This document shows positions 42,487 to 52,094 of a stretch of DNA of 64,000 nt, piece by piece (position 1 is the stretch's first letter; each line of letters opens with the position of its first letter). This DNA is from Tessaracoccus flavus (GTDB lineage Bacteria; Actinomycetota; Actinomycetes; Propionibacteriales; Propionibacteriaceae), in assembly GCF_001997295.1 (NCBI RefSeq), contig NZ_CP019605.1, positions 1,550,001 to 1,614,000 of the forward strand, written 5' to 3'. The notes below the pieces were generated by a model, which did not search any database, was not told the DNA's origin, and saw only the letters and a program-made list of their open reading frames with translations. Made by a program: the position numbers and the translations under genes.

Positions 42487-43401
42487 GTGCGCTCCGAATG
42501 TGAGAGGCTCTTGGCCATGTACTCCCCGAACGCGGCATATCAAGCGGGACGTCAGGTGGGACGTCGGTATCGCCATTTTGCAGCTTCGGACCAGGACTTG
42601 TTCGATGCCGTCCGGCGTGAGATCGGCCCCCAGATTCGCCCGCGCGACGCACGCCTGGAGCGAGAGGCCGCTCAGCACAGGAACGCGACGGTCCTTCTGG
42701 TGATGATGACGCTGGCGTCGGCAGGCCTTCGTGTGGGATTGGTCACGTTCCGCGACGCCGAGTGGATGCCAGCTGTCGGCCGCGAGTTCCCGCTGGAGGC
42801 CCTGGGCTGGGCAATGGTTGCTCTGACCTCGGTGACGGTGCTGAGCTGGGTTCTGTACTTGGTGGCAAGCTGGCGGGCCAGCAGGCGGATCCGCAAGCTG
42901 CGCAAATCGTTGCTGGGTGCCGCCTACGAGGGTGCCCTCCAGTCGTTCGGCGAAGTGGGATCGACAACGGCTGATCCTGCGATTACGGCTGTCGTCTCAG
43001 AGGACAGGTTCTTCGACGACAATCAGGGCTCCACCGCTATGTCCCCCCGGGCTGCTGAGCATCTCGCTGCCTATTGGATGCGAACGCTGGGTGCAGTCGA
43101 TGCTGAGGTCACCCGGTTCCGTGGGGACGGCGGCGTTGATGTCACCTCCTCCCGCTACATCGCCCAGGTGAAGCACTTCTCCAGCAACGTGGGAGTGGCG
43201 CCCATCCGCGAGTTGTCTGGCGTTGTACGTCTGGATGGGCGCCGCGGACTCTTCTTCACCACTGCAGGCTATTCGAGTGGAGCCATCGAGTTCGCCAACG
43301 CAAGTGGCATTGCACTGTTCGTCATGGACTGGGCCAACGGAAGACTCATGGCGGTCAACGACATTGCCCGAGCACTGCAGAGGCATCGGCTCGAAGCCTG
43401 A
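42487..43401 (+). CDS. Membrane-anchored Mrr-type restriction endonuclease
   Basis: A 304-residue protein. Two hydrophobic helices (about residues 68-86 and 104-126) are followed by a C-terminal Mrr_cat nuclease domain: AAEHLAAYWMRTLGAVDAEV, GDGGVDVTSSRYIAQVKHF with the D...QxK catalytic core, then GLFFTTAGYSSGAIEFAN. Mrr-family enzymes cleave modified DNA, and membrane-anchored versions occur in phage defence. GTG 42487 or ATG 42517 could initiate. No methylase is adjacent. Confidence 0.82.
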   Translation: MRSECERLLAMYSPNAAYQAGRQVGRRYRHFAASDQDLFDAVRREIGPQIRPRDARLEREAAQHRNATVLLVMMTLASAGLRVGLVTFRDAEWMPAVGREFPLEALGWAMVALTSVTVLSWVLYLVASWRASRRIRKLRKSLLGAAYEGALQSFGEVGSTTADPAITAVVSEDRFFDDNQGSTAMSPRAAEHLAAYWMRTLGAVDAEVTRFRGDGGVDVTSSRYIAQVKHFSSNVGVAPIRELSGVVRLDGRRGLFFTTAGYSSGAIEFANASGIALFVMDWANGRLMAVNDIARALQRHRLEA

Positions 43402-43592
43402 CTCGTCGTTCCCCGCCAGACAGGTCAGCAAAGCCCGACTCTGAGTGTGGCGGCGCGAGTGATTCGACCGGCCTGGAGGACGGATTGACGACCCCCAACC
43501 CTCCCCACCTACGAGCTCTTCTGATCCCGCACAGGTTTATGCTCTCGTCAAGCCCCAATGGAGGGGCATGACCTCCGCGGAAAAGGAAGCCC

Positions 43593-44138
43593 ATGAACCG
43601 CCGCATTGTTTCTCCCGTTCTCGCCGTTCTGGCAGCCCTCGCGATGACCGCCTGCTCCGGAACTCCGACCGACACAACCCCCGCCTCTCCCGCCGACGCG
43701 GCAACGACCGCCGCCCCCGTCGAGACCACGGCCGACGCTGTCCCCTCGTCTGAGCCCGCCCCCGCACCGGCGACGAGCACCGACGCTGCCGTCGGCGGGG
43801 AGCAGTCAGTGGCCCAGGCATGCATGAGCATGGCCGGCCCGATCGCAGAGGCGAGCGAGAAGATGTCAGAGATCGCTTCCGTCGCCACCACTGACCCACA
43901 GAGCGCCGTCGACACTTGGTCTGCACTGGTCGAGGCCTACGAATCGGTCGCGGGCACCGTCACCAACGCCGAGGTCAAGGCAGCTGCCAGCGCCGTCCGC
44001 GACGACCTCGCGTCACTGCGCGACGCGATGCAGAAGGTGTACGTCGAGCTGGACATGAGTGCGATGAGTGAGTTCACCGACGCCACGGCCGAGTGGCAGG
44101 ACTCTCAGACGAACTTGCAGACTATCTGCGCGGGGTAG
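43593..44138 (+). CDS. Putative lipoprotein
   Basis: A 181-residue exported protein. The signal peptide ends in lipobox LAMTAC (C21), a 50-residue Thr/Ala/Pro linker follows, then a helical domain with two cysteines (QACMSMAG and TICAG at the very end) likely forming a disulfide. No known family was recognised. ATG 43593 is preceded by AAAGGAAG. The function may be substrate binding at the cell surface, which is a guess. Confidence 0.75.
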   Translation: MNRRIVSPVLAVLAALAMTACSGTPTDTTPASPADAATTAAPVETTADAVPSSEPAPAPATSTDAAVGGEQSVAQACMSMAGPIAEASEKMSEIASVATTDPQSAVDTWSALVEAYESVAGTVTNAEVKAAASAVRDDLASLRDAMQKVYVELDMSAMSEFTDATAEWQDSQTNLQTICAG

Positions 44139-44195
44139 CCGCACCGCAGCGTCGACGGCCGCTCTCGATGTGAACGCGCTCGGTCACGACGGATC

Positions 44196-44612
44196 TCAGT
44201 CCGCAGGCAGGGACGGAGGTTCGTCTCCGCCAAGCGAGAATGCCTGCCCGTCCGCGTCCCAGCCGAAGACGGCAACGTTCGAGGGAAGCGGACCGTCTTG
44301 GAGCAGCGGACGCGGATCGACACCGTGACGGGCTGCCTCCCCCGCCAGTCGTCCGCGGGCCTGTTCGGCGTGATATCCCGGATGCCAGAGAACGCCACCC
44401 ACCTGCTCCTGCCCGTCGCAGTCTCGGTTATCGATCTCGTCACGGAGCTGTCGACTGTGGGCAGCTAGCGCAGCCTCGAATTCGGCCTCATTGTCATAGG
44501 CGGCCACGACCACCCAGCGTCGCTGGTTCCGCTCAGGGTCGAACCGGTAGTGCTGCAGCACCCATCTCCACAGCGAGTCGTCGTGAGGATCCACCGCAGT
44601 CACCCCAATCAC
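44196..44612 (-). CDS. Hypothetical protein
   Basis: A 138-residue soluble protein of unknown family. The central part (RRWVVVAAYDNEAEFEAALA then HSRQLRDEIDNRDCD) looks like an alpha-beta domain, and the C-terminus (VAVFGWDADGQAFSLGGDEP) is acidic. Codon use fits the neighbours, which supports a real gene. It is convergent with the lipoprotein, 57 bp apart. Confidence 0.55.
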   Translation of the reverse strand: MIGVTAVDPHDDSLWRWVLQHYRFDPERNQRRWVVVAAYDNEAEFEAALAAHSRQLRDEIDNRDCDGQEQVGGVLWHPGYHAEQARGRLAGEAARHGVDPRPLLQDGPLPSNVAVFGWDADGQAFSLGGDEPPSLPAD

Positions 44613-44765
44613 CCCCTGGTACCGCCGAATCCTAATCGCGGCAGCGGGTCATTCGGCGCCTCTAGCGACGACCGACGCGCGCCGAAAGCCGACCGGAAGG
44701 CTGGACGAAACCCTCGCCCCGGCACCTAACCGGAGGCTCTGACGTTCCGGGTTCCTGAGAGCTGC

Positions 44766-45023
44766 CTACAACCCCTGCCCAGGTATGTTGAACAGCGCCC
44801 GCGATCTCGAGCTATTCGCCTGGAGAACCCGCACGCCCAGCACGGTCACAAGGCGTACCGTTTTGTCACCGTTCGAATAGAGCCACCCGCCAGAGGCGAC
44901 CAGAAGCACGATGAAGGGGAAGGAAAATCCGAAGAGAACAGACAATCCCATCACCACGTCTGCGATCGGGTGAAGCGGAAGTCCATCCTCGAACGGTCCG
45001 GCCATCCAGACTTCCGACGACAA
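44766..45023 (-). CDS. Small membrane protein, hypothetical
   Basis: An 85-residue ORF with one or two hydrophobic segments (VVMGLSVLFGFSFPFIVLLV) flanked by polar ends. It lies 28 bp downstream of the DUF4143 ATPase on the same strand. Nothing more can be said. Lower GC third positions than neighbours leave some doubt whether it is expressed. Confidence 0.45.
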   Translation of the reverse strand: MSSEVWMAGPFEDGLPLHPIADVVMGLSVLFGFSFPFIVLLVASGGWLYSNGDKTVRLVTVLGVRVLQANSSRSRALFNIPGQGL

Positions 45024-45051
45024 CCTCGCGGCAGAGCCGGACGTCGTCCAG

Positions 45052-46323
45052 TCACGGCGCGAGGAGTCCGAGGGGGACCACAGCGATGCCGTCAGGACGC
45101 CGGTAGGCGTTTGGCCCGGTGTTGATCACGACTGCGTCTAGCAGCTTGTCGCCCATGCGATCGGCCAGCCAGTGGAGGTGTTTGGTGTCCTGGTCGGTGA
45201 CGGTGTTGGCCAGTTTCACCTCGACCGCCAGGGCTCGGCCGTCGTCGCGGACGACGACCAGATCGACTTCGTGGTCGCCATTGCGGGTACGCAGGTGACC
45301 GACAGAGGCTTCCGCCGCCTGCGCCGGGACCCGGACACACAAGGTCACCAACGACTCAAACAGGTGACCCAGAACACTGCCCGACTGCGGACCCACCGAC
45401 GTGCCAACGCCATCAAGCAGAGCGTCACGGCTGAGGCCGAGGAGACGCGCGGCAAGCCCCGGGTCTGCAAGATGATGCTTAGGCGTCTGCCCCAGCCGGG
45501 TCAACAGACTCCCGGTCGGCGCCCACGCCGGCACCGGGTCCAGCAGCCACAAACTGGACAACACGTCACGGTAAGCGATCGACGTGGAGCGGGCCGGCTT
45601 ATCGCCCTGCCCGGGAGTGGCGGCATCCAGGATCTGCGCGTAGCTCGCAGTGGTCGCCGTCGCCGCGGCGTAGGCACGCAACCAGGTCAACATCGCCTCA
45701 GGCTTCCGCACCGCCAGCCCTTGTTCCGGGACGTCACGATCAACTGCGTTGTGCAGGTAGGAGTCGAGCTGGAACCGCCGCGACCTCCCCACCAATCGTC
45801 GCATCGCCGGGAAACCCGAAGCGACGATCTCCTCCACGTAGTCGCTCAAGGTCAGCGGGCAGGACCCGGCCAGGGGTCCGCGGCCTCCACCCAGCAGACC
45901 CCGCAAGCTGACCGTGGGCTGCGTCACTCCCCGCTCGGACAAGGTCATCGGACGCATCCGCAACCGACCGATCCGACCAGCCCCGGAATGCGCCGTGGCC
46001 CCCGGCGCCGGGGAGGCGCTGCCGACCAGCAGGAACTGCCCGCCCGTCGGATCAGCATCCACCGCACGGCGCACGACGTCCCACACCTCGGGGACCTTCT
46101 GCCACTCGTCAATCAACAGCGAACGCCCACGCCCCAACACCTGCTCCGGCTCCGCGGCGATCGACTCACGAATAGCCTTCGAGTCCAACCGCACCACTCC
46201 GGTAACCCGCTGCTCAGCAGTCGTGGTCTTCCCCACCCCTTTGGCCCCGTCAACCGCGATCGCCGGAACCTGCCCGAACAGCTCATCCAACTCGTCATCA
46301 AGAATCCGGCGCGCATACTCCAT
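45052..46323 (-). CDS. AAA+ ATPase with DUF4143 domain
   Basis: A 423-residue ATPase. Walker A is AVDGAKGVGKTTTAEQ and Walker B is LLIDEWQKVPEVW, followed by sensor LLVGSASP. The C-terminal DUF4143 domain contains a nuclease-like core GDHEVDLVVVRDDGRALAVEVKL (D...E-x-K). These proteins are widespread, usually orphan, and proposed to act on DNA. ATG 46323 is preferred over ATG 46338. A second family member lies at 49753-51039. Confidence 0.87.
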   Translation of the reverse strand: MEYARRILDDELDELFGQVPAIAVDGAKGVGKTTTAEQRVTGVVRLDSKAIRESIAAEPEQVLGRGRSLLIDEWQKVPEVWDVVRRAVDADPTGGQFLLVGSASPAPGATAHSGAGRIGRLRMRPMTLSERGVTQPTVSLRGLLGGGRGPLAGSCPLTLSDYVEEIVASGFPAMRRLVGRSRRFQLDSYLHNAVDRDVPEQGLAVRKPEAMLTWLRAYAAATATTASYAQILDAATPGQGDKPARSTSIAYRDVLSSLWLLDPVPAWAPTGSLLTRLGQTPKHHLADPGLAARLLGLSRDALLDGVGTSVGPQSGSVLGHLFESLVTLCVRVPAQAAEASVGHLRTRNGDHEVDLVVVRDDGRALAVEVKLANTVTDQDTKHLHWLADRMGDKLLDAVVINTGPNAYRRPDGIAVVPLGLLAP

Positions 46324-46563
46324 GCCCGAACCATACAAGAAGCAGGGTCTGAATCAGTCAATTAGCACGGCATGAATCAGACAGATCGCAGGCTCACACA
46401 TCGGCAGATGCGGAAGTTCAAACTCGTGCTGTCTTCAATTCGGCGCCTCCGGTTAGCAAGCGCAGAGGGAGGTGACTCCAGACACCGTGCCCGAGCCCCT
46501 TGGCTTCGACTCACCACGGCGCTGTGAAGCGCCCACCGCCAAGCCCTGAGTACGCTGAGCGCC

Positions 46564-48147
46564 GTGTCGAATACTTCAGCGCCCGAGCCCACTGCAGCAC
46601 CCACCACGCCGACGGCCGGCAATGGAGTCGACGCTGACGACTTGGCCGCGACACTGCGGGTCCTGGGCACCATCCACGAGCTCGACGAGGCCCACCCCGA
46701 CTTCGTGGCCGTCCGACGGGCCACCGGCAGGATGTTCAAGGCGGTCAAGCGCCACCGCCGTGGCGTCAGGCGAGCGGCGATCCAGGACAACGACAAGGCG
46801 ATCGTCGCTGGCACAGCCACCGGGGCACCCGACCGCATCGACGATGAGACGCGGGGGCTGGCGCTCACGTCGGGCGTCGAGGCGCCGACGGCCGGGACGC
46901 TCATGAAGGCCCGGCCCTGCTACATCTGCAAGCAGCGCTACACGCTGGTGGACGCGTTCTACCACCAGCTCTGTCCCGCGTGTGCGGCCATGAGTCACGC
47001 CAAGCGCGCGGCGCGGACGGACCTGACGGGCAAGCGGGCGCTACTGACCGGCGGCCGGGCCAAGATCGGGATGCACATCGCGCTCCGGCTGCTGCGCGAT
47101 GGCGCCCACACCACGATCACCACCCGCTTCCCGCGGGACGCGGTGCGACGCTTCGCGGCGATGCCCGACGCCGCCGATTGGCTGCATCGGCTCCATGTGG
47201 TCGGCATCGACCTGCGTGACCCGTCCCAGGTCATCGCCTTGGCCGACGCAGTGGCCGCACGGGGCCCGCTGGACATCCTCATCAACAACGCGGCCCAGAC
47301 CGTGCGACGCTCGCCTGGTGCGTACGCGCCCCTCGTCGACGCCGAGTCGATCCCGATCCCTGATGGACTGTGGCCCGACGGCCGGGGTCCGGAACTCCTG
47401 ACGTTCGGGCACGCACGGGACCTGCATCCTCTGGCCCTGGCGGAGTCGGTCAAGGCGCACCCGCTGCTCGCAGCGGTGGACGCGTCGGTCACCGGATCGG
47501 AGTCAACTCACGCGGATGCCGAGGCCGCCGCCCGCAACGCCCAGCGCCTGACAGACATGGCGCTGGCACCGGGCTCGTCGTCGCTGGCGAGGCTGGCCGA
47601 CGGCTCAGCGATCGACGCGGGAGGGCTCGTTCCGGACCTTCACGACTCGAACAGCTGGGTCCAGGGCATCGGTGAGGTGGACGCGCTCGAGATGCTCGAG
47701 GTGCAGCTCTGCAACGAGACGGCGCCGTTCATCCTCATCAGCCGCCTGCGGCCGCGCCTGGCCGAGGCGGCGAGAAGCGTGGCGAGGGGTCCGGCTCGGG
47801 CGTACGTGGTCAACGTGTCAGCGATGGAGGGGGTCTTCGAGCGTGGCTACAAGGGTCCAGGCCACCCGCACACCAACATGGCGAAGGCGGCGGTCAACAT
47901 GCTGACCCGGACGAGCGCGCGGGAGATGTTCGAGTCCGACGGCATCCTGATGACGAGCGTCGACACCGGATGGATCACCGACGAGCGCCCGCACCCCACG
48001 AAGGTACGACTGGCCGAGGAGGGGTTCCATGCGCCCTTGGATCTGGTCGACGGAGCCGCTCGGGTCTACGACCCGATCGTTCGCGGGCAGGCCGGCGACG
48101 ACCTGTTCGGCGTCTTCCTGAAGGACTACGCGCCCTCACGCTGGTAG
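46564..48147 (+). CDS. SDR-fold protein with zinc-binding insert
   Basis: A 527-residue protein. An N-terminal helical part is followed by a zinc-finger-like site C119-x2-C122...C137-x2-C140 (PCYICKQRY, QLCPAC). A Rossmann SDR domain comes next (RALLTGGRAKIGMHIALRLL, ILINNAAQTVRR). A long insert lies between the NNA and active-site regions. In the active site the expected YxxxK is HTNMAKAAVNM, so the Lys is kept but the Tyr position is Thr. Bacterial members are known but uncharacterised. GTG 46564 is the start. Confidence 0.8.
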   Translation: MSNTSAPEPTAAPTTPTAGNGVDADDLAATLRVLGTIHELDEAHPDFVAVRRATGRMFKAVKRHRRGVRRAAIQDNDKAIVAGTATGAPDRIDDETRGLALTSGVEAPTAGTLMKARPCYICKQRYTLVDAFYHQLCPACAAMSHAKRAARTDLTGKRALLTGGRAKIGMHIALRLLRDGAHTTITTRFPRDAVRRFAAMPDAADWLHRLHVVGIDLRDPSQVIALADAVAARGPLDILINNAAQTVRRSPGAYAPLVDAESIPIPDGLWPDGRGPELLTFGHARDLHPLALAESVKAHPLLAAVDASVTGSESTHADAEAAARNAQRLTDMALAPGSSSLARLADGSAIDAGGLVPDLHDSNSWVQGIGEVDALEMLEVQLCNETAPFILISRLRPRLAEAARSVARGPARAYVVNVSAMEGVFERGYKGPGHPHTNMAKAAVNMLTRTSAREMFESDGILMTSVDTGWITDERPHPTKVRLAEEGFHAPLDLVDGAARVYDPIVRGQAGDDLFGVFLKDYAPSRW

Positions 48148-48743
48148 GCCATGCCTCCGGGCGACGACGCCGCGAGCGGCCCGGCGACCCACGCGCGGGC
48201 CTCACGGTGCGAGGTCAGCCGGACGACCGGCAGGTCGGGGCGTTCGTTCATCAGCGCGACGATGCGCTCGGCCGTCCGGCGGCGGGTCTTCCACGCCCAG
48301 CGGACGATGTGGTCGGGTTCGGTCGCCACGGTCCACAACGCCGGCTCGCGGTTGCCGTTCCACAGCACTTCGCGGCGCAGCCGACGGCGCAGCGTCCTCA
48401 TCGTGACCTGACGCATCACGGTGGCGACGGGGAGATCCAGCCACACCATCAGATCGGCCCGGGAGGCGAGGACGGCGCGGACGCTGCTGTACTGCCATTC
48501 GGTCACCCAGTGCTCCTCCCCCACCAGCGCATGGACGTCCTCCACGAACGACTCCCGGGGAGTCCAGTTGGGCCCGTGATAGAGCGCGTCGATCTCCACA
48601 TGACCGACGCCCAGCTGATGTGCGATGCGAGAGGCCCAGGTCGTCTTCCCGGACCCGGAGGTCCCCGCCACCAGCACGCGTTGCGGGCGCCACGGAAGGG
48701 ACTGATCGAAGGTGAGCACAGGCACCCCGCCAGCCTGACACAT
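48126..48743 (-). CDS. P-loop adenylate-kinase-like / topology-modulation-type protein
   Basis: A protein of about 205 residues. Walker A is VAGTSGSGKTTWASRIA, followed by VEIDALYHGPNWTPRESF (the FlaR-like signature) and LVVWLDLP-like DLMVWLDLPVATVMRQV. The family phosphorylates small unknown substrates. The start may be ATG 48743 or GTG 48725, and no clear ribosome-binding site decides. It overlaps the 3' end of the convergent SDR-like gene by 22 bp. Confidence 0.8.
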   Translation of the reverse strand: MCQAGGVPVLTFDQSLPWRPQRVLVAGTSGSGKTTWASRIAHQLGVGHVEIDALYHGPNWTPRESFVEDVHALVGEEHWVTEWQYSSVRAVLASRADLMVWLDLPVATVMRQVTMRTLRRRLRREVLWNGNREPALWTVATEPDHIVRWAWKTRRRTAERIVALMNERPDLPVVRLTSHREARAWVAGPLAASSPGGMAYQREGA

Positions 48744-48814
48744 CACACGGCGCACGCGACGCCCGGACACGCGAGGGACGACCCGTAGACCGGGTCTGGC
48801 CGTCCGGAAGAGTG

Positions 48815-49193
48815 TCACGTCAAGGAAGCCGAGAATCGCTGGCGGTAGGAGGTCGGCGTGGTCGCGTAGGTGGCGCTGAAGTTCTGCCTGAACGTCATGA
48901 CGCTGTGGTGCCCGTGGCCGCGGCGAACCGGTGGGTGCAGTTGCGACGGCTCATGCGCGCGTGTGCCGCGAGATCGTCGACCGTGAGCTCGTGGTCGAGG
49001 TGGGCCTGGTCACCGTCGCGGTGGGGCGCGACGACGAGGCTGCGGGCGACGGTCGCCGCGGCGGCGGAGCCCAGCTGGGACCGGACGATGTGCAGGCAGG
49101 CGTCAATGGCCGACGCGGTGCCGGCCGAGGTGAGGACGTCACCGTGGTCGACGTAGAGCCCGGCTGGTTGCACCGTCACCTCGGGGCGACGGC
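48815..49193 (-). pseudogene. GlxA-type AraC-family regulator, deleted and frameshifted
   Basis: Remains of a DJ-1/PfpI plus AraC regulator. VQPAGLYVDHGDVLTSAGTA and ASAIDACLHIVRSQLG belong to the PfpI-like domain, and LTVDDLAAHARMSRRNCTHR to the first helix-turn-helix. After a gap and frameshift near 48895 comes VMTFRQNFSATYATTPTSYR from the second. The N-terminal 150 residues and part of the HTH are missing. It is divergent from the isochorismatase remnant, the usual arrangement of this gene pair. Confidence 0.78.
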
Positions 49194-49195
49194 GG

Positions 49196-49667
49196 GCGAG
49201 CGCCCCCGCCGCGCGAGCAGACGCTCGCCAACATCGTGGCCGCACTCGAGGTGGCGGAGCAGCAGGAGTTGCCCGTCGTCGTGTAGCACGAGCTGCCGCA
49301 GGGCGCACCAGTCTTCGCCGTCGGCAGCGTGAGCTGGTCGCTGCACTCCGAGATCGAGCGACGCATGGACCCGACGTGGAAGCGCGTCAGCAAGGACAAG
49401 GGCAGTGTCGTCGCCGGCACCGACGTGGCCCGGTGGTTGGCCGAACGTGACGTCGACACCATCACGATCGTCGGCTACATGACCAACAACTGCGACATCG
49501 CCACGGCAGTGGGCGCCGACGAGCTCGGCCTGGCTGCAGAGATACTCTCCGACGCCCCCGTCGCCACCACTCAGGCATGGGCTACGGCCGTCACCGCCCG
49601 CCACGCCCTTCCCAAGAGCGATCTGGGTACCTCCGCCACACAGGGTCGCGCGGCCTTCGGCGCATGA
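49196..49667 (+). pseudogene. Isochorismatase-family cysteine hydrolase with a nonsense codon and lost 5' end
   Basis: One frame reads TLANIVAALEVAEQQELPVV, then TAG at 49284-49286 where homologues have Gln before HELP. It continues FAVGSVSWSLHSEIERRMD and the catalytic cysteine segment IVGYMTNNCDIATAV to a normal end. The first strand with the catalytic Asp is absent. A GTG at 49329 could start a 112-residue fragment, but it would lack the Asp and Lys. Confidence 0.8.
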
Positions 49668-49752
49668 GCGTATCCCAGCCTCGACCACAAGGCTGGTCAG
49701 CGCCAAGAGGCTGGGCGCGCCGACACCTCGCGGCATGTTGTGGTTGCGACAG

Positions 49753-51039
49753 TCATTGCGGGGCCCCGGGTGTGACGGGAGTCCACAGCCGGTCGATGGG
49801 CATGACGTGCAGCCGGTCGGCATAGGTGTAGGAACGGGTTCCAGTCGTGAGGATGATCCCCCCGGCGAACCTGGACCCGAGGGCGTCGCGGAGTTGACCG
49901 AGACCGCGGAAGTCGCCGCCAGGTGCGCGTTCGCTGGCCTTGACCTCAAACGCAATGACAGTGCCGTCGTCGTACTCGATGACCAGGTCGACTTCGGCAC
50001 CATCGCTGGTCCTCCAGTGGCCAAGGGCGACGGGCTCGTCGAGCCAGGAAGCCTGCTTGCGAATCTCGCCGACGACGAAGGTCTCCAGCAGGTGGCCGAA
50101 GTCGGTGAGTGATGCCGGGTCGAGTCGGGTGAGCTTGTCTGGCGTCAGTCGAAGCAGCCGGGCGGCCAGTCCGGAGTCGACGACGTGGACCTTGGGTTTG
50201 ACGCTGACCCGTGAGCGCAGGGTCTTGCCCCACGCTGGCAGCCGGACCACGAGGAAAAGGTCTTCGAGCAGCCGCAGGTGACCTTCTACGGTGGCTCGAC
50301 TGACGCCGAGCCTCTCAGCAGCAGCAGAGACGTTGAGCAGTTGCCCGGTCTGTGCCGCAATCAGACCCAGCAGGTCGGTCATGGCTTGTCGTTCACGGAT
50401 TCGGCTCAGCTCCAGAGCGTCCCTCTCGACCGATGCCCGCACGAAGTCATCGAACCATCGGGCTCGGGCCGCGCCGGAGCGTCGCAGGGCCAAGGGCAGG
50501 CCCCCGGCGCAGACACGCTCCACATAGTCCTGACGCGTCGTCGTCGAGGAGGGAATCCGGCCGACCACACCCTCAGGATCGGCAGGCAACACCTCGATGA
50601 GGTTCTCGCTCACCTCCGCGATCTCACCTTGGGACAGCGGCCAGATGGTCAGGGAGTGCAACCGTCCCGTGAGGGCCTGCGCCGTTGCGGGCAGGGCGTC
50701 CTGCCGGGTCGATCCCGTGATCACGGCGGTTCCGGGTAGGCTGCCCTCGCGATTCAGTCTCGCTTTGAGCGCATCCAGGATGTCGGGCACCCGCTGGTAC
50801 TCGTCGACACACACCGGTGCCGCACCAGCGACGACCGAGGCCAGATTCCCCTCGACCGCCTCGCGCACCTCGACATCGTCCAGGTCGAGAACCGAACCTC
50901 CTGCATCGGCGGCGAACCTCCGCAACACCGTGGACTTACCCACCGAGCGCGGGCCGTGCAGAGCGATCACGGGTTCCACCGCGACCAGCCCCGTCAGGAG
51001 TTCACCCACCCTACGCGGGACGAGAGTGTCGAGGACCAT
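49753..51039 (-). CDS. AAA+ ATPase with DUF4143 domain (second member)
   Basis: A 428-residue ATPase. Walker A is ALHGPRSVGKSTVLRRFA, Walker B is PVCVDEYQRVPDIL and sensor VITGSTRQD. A winged-helix part (SAAAERLGVSRATVEGHLRL) leads into DUF4143 with GAEVDLVIEYDDGTVIAFEV and a following K. It has full length and no damage. It is only distantly similar to the one at 45052, so the two are not a recent duplication. Confidence 0.88.
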   Translation of the reverse strand: MVLDTLVPRRVGELLTGLVAVEPVIALHGPRSVGKSTVLRRFAADAGGSVLDLDDVEVREAVEGNLASVVAGAAPVCVDEYQRVPDILDALKARLNREGSLPGTAVITGSTRQDALPATAQALTGRLHSLTIWPLSQGEIAEVSENLIEVLPADPEGVVGRIPSSTTTRQDYVERVCAGGLPLALRRSGAARARWFDDFVRASVERDALELSRIRERQAMTDLLGLIAAQTGQLLNVSAAAERLGVSRATVEGHLRLLEDLFLVVRLPAWGKTLRSRVSVKPKVHVVDSGLAARLLRLTPDKLTRLDPASLTDFGHLLETFVVGEIRKQASWLDEPVALGHWRTSDGAEVDLVIEYDDGTVIAFEVKASERAPGGDFRGLGQLRDALGSRFAGGIILTTGTRSYTYADRLHVMPIDRLWTPVTPGAPQ

Positions 51040-51200
51040 GGATCAAACCTAGCAGACATGAAGTTTGCAACTACACAAACGTGAGGGCTTGGGCTCAGCA
51101 AACGTGAGCACATCAACGGGCGATCTTGTTCGACCGATCGCCAGGCAGATCCGGCCGGGAGCCAGTCCCTCACCAGGCCCCGGACTGGTGGCAACACCGC

Positions 51201-52094
51201 TCAGGCGGAGGCTGGGAGCAGCGACGACGGGGTGCCGCTGTACGTCACGACCAACTCGTCGCGGGCCCTCGACGCCGCCACGTACAACAGCGACCGTTCC
51301 CGCAGCTGCGCTTCGCTGAACTCTTCGTCGTCGTAGTCGTAGGCCTTCAACCCCATCGGCTCCTTGCTCAGCCCGAACAGCAGGACCCTCGCGAACTCCG
51401 TGCCCTTCGCCCGGTGCATCGTCAGCGCGACCGGGTAGCCGGGCTTCACCGCGCCGGCCTCCAAAGCCCTCACCTCGACGCCCCGCTCCCCCAGCCCGGC
51501 GACGACACGGTCGCGGGTCACCCGGTCGCGCACCAGCACCGCGACAGTCTCAGGCGCCACCTCACCACCAGACACCCAGGAGCCGACGAGGTCCGCCGCG
51601 AAGTCCAGCTCCGCCGACAGCGTCGGGAACGACCGCACCTCCGGCTTCGGCCCCGTGCGCGCCGACAGGTAGCCGGCCATCGTCTCGGCATCGCCGTCCG
51701 AATCCACGACCTCCTGCCCGGTCAGCCCCCCGACGGCCCACGCCAGGTTCTGCGCCGTGGTGCGGTAGTTGAGCTTCAGCCCCCGAGACCGGCCCTGCGT
51801 CCGGATCCCGTACGCCGATAGCATCAGCTTCTGCCCGTAGATACGCTGGTGGGCGTCCTCGGCGATGAAGATATCGTTGGGCGCCTCGGCCGCCAGCGCC
51901 CGGACCAGCTGCCAGTGGCACGGCTTGAAGTCCTGACCCTCGTCGACGAGCACGTGCTGGGCGGGCCGGTCCCCCGTCGCCTCGAGATGGGCGGCGGCGA
52001 TGGAGGCGGCCTCCCGCGGAGACGTCCCCGCCGGTGATCACCCGGCGAAGCTCGTCGGCGCCGGCGAGCTTGGCGAACCCCATCTGGGCGCTGG
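51201..52094 (-). pseudogene. Partial, internally deleted copy of the UvrD-type helicase gene
   Basis: 51201-52012 is nearly identical to the 3' third of the helicase gene at 53561-55816 (HVLVDEGQDFKPCHWQLVRA through RARDELVVTYSG). 52013-52094 matches a more N-terminal stretch (QMGFAKLAGADELRRVITGG). About 630 bp between them, including the Walker A region, are missing. The upstream end fuses to an acetyltransferase fragment. It cannot make an active helicase. A 250-residue C-terminal piece could be translated from a start at 51953. Confidence 0.85.

Noticed and set aside
51201..52094. Functional second helicase
   Set aside because: Walker A and the N-terminal half are deleted. Only the C-terminal motifs remain.
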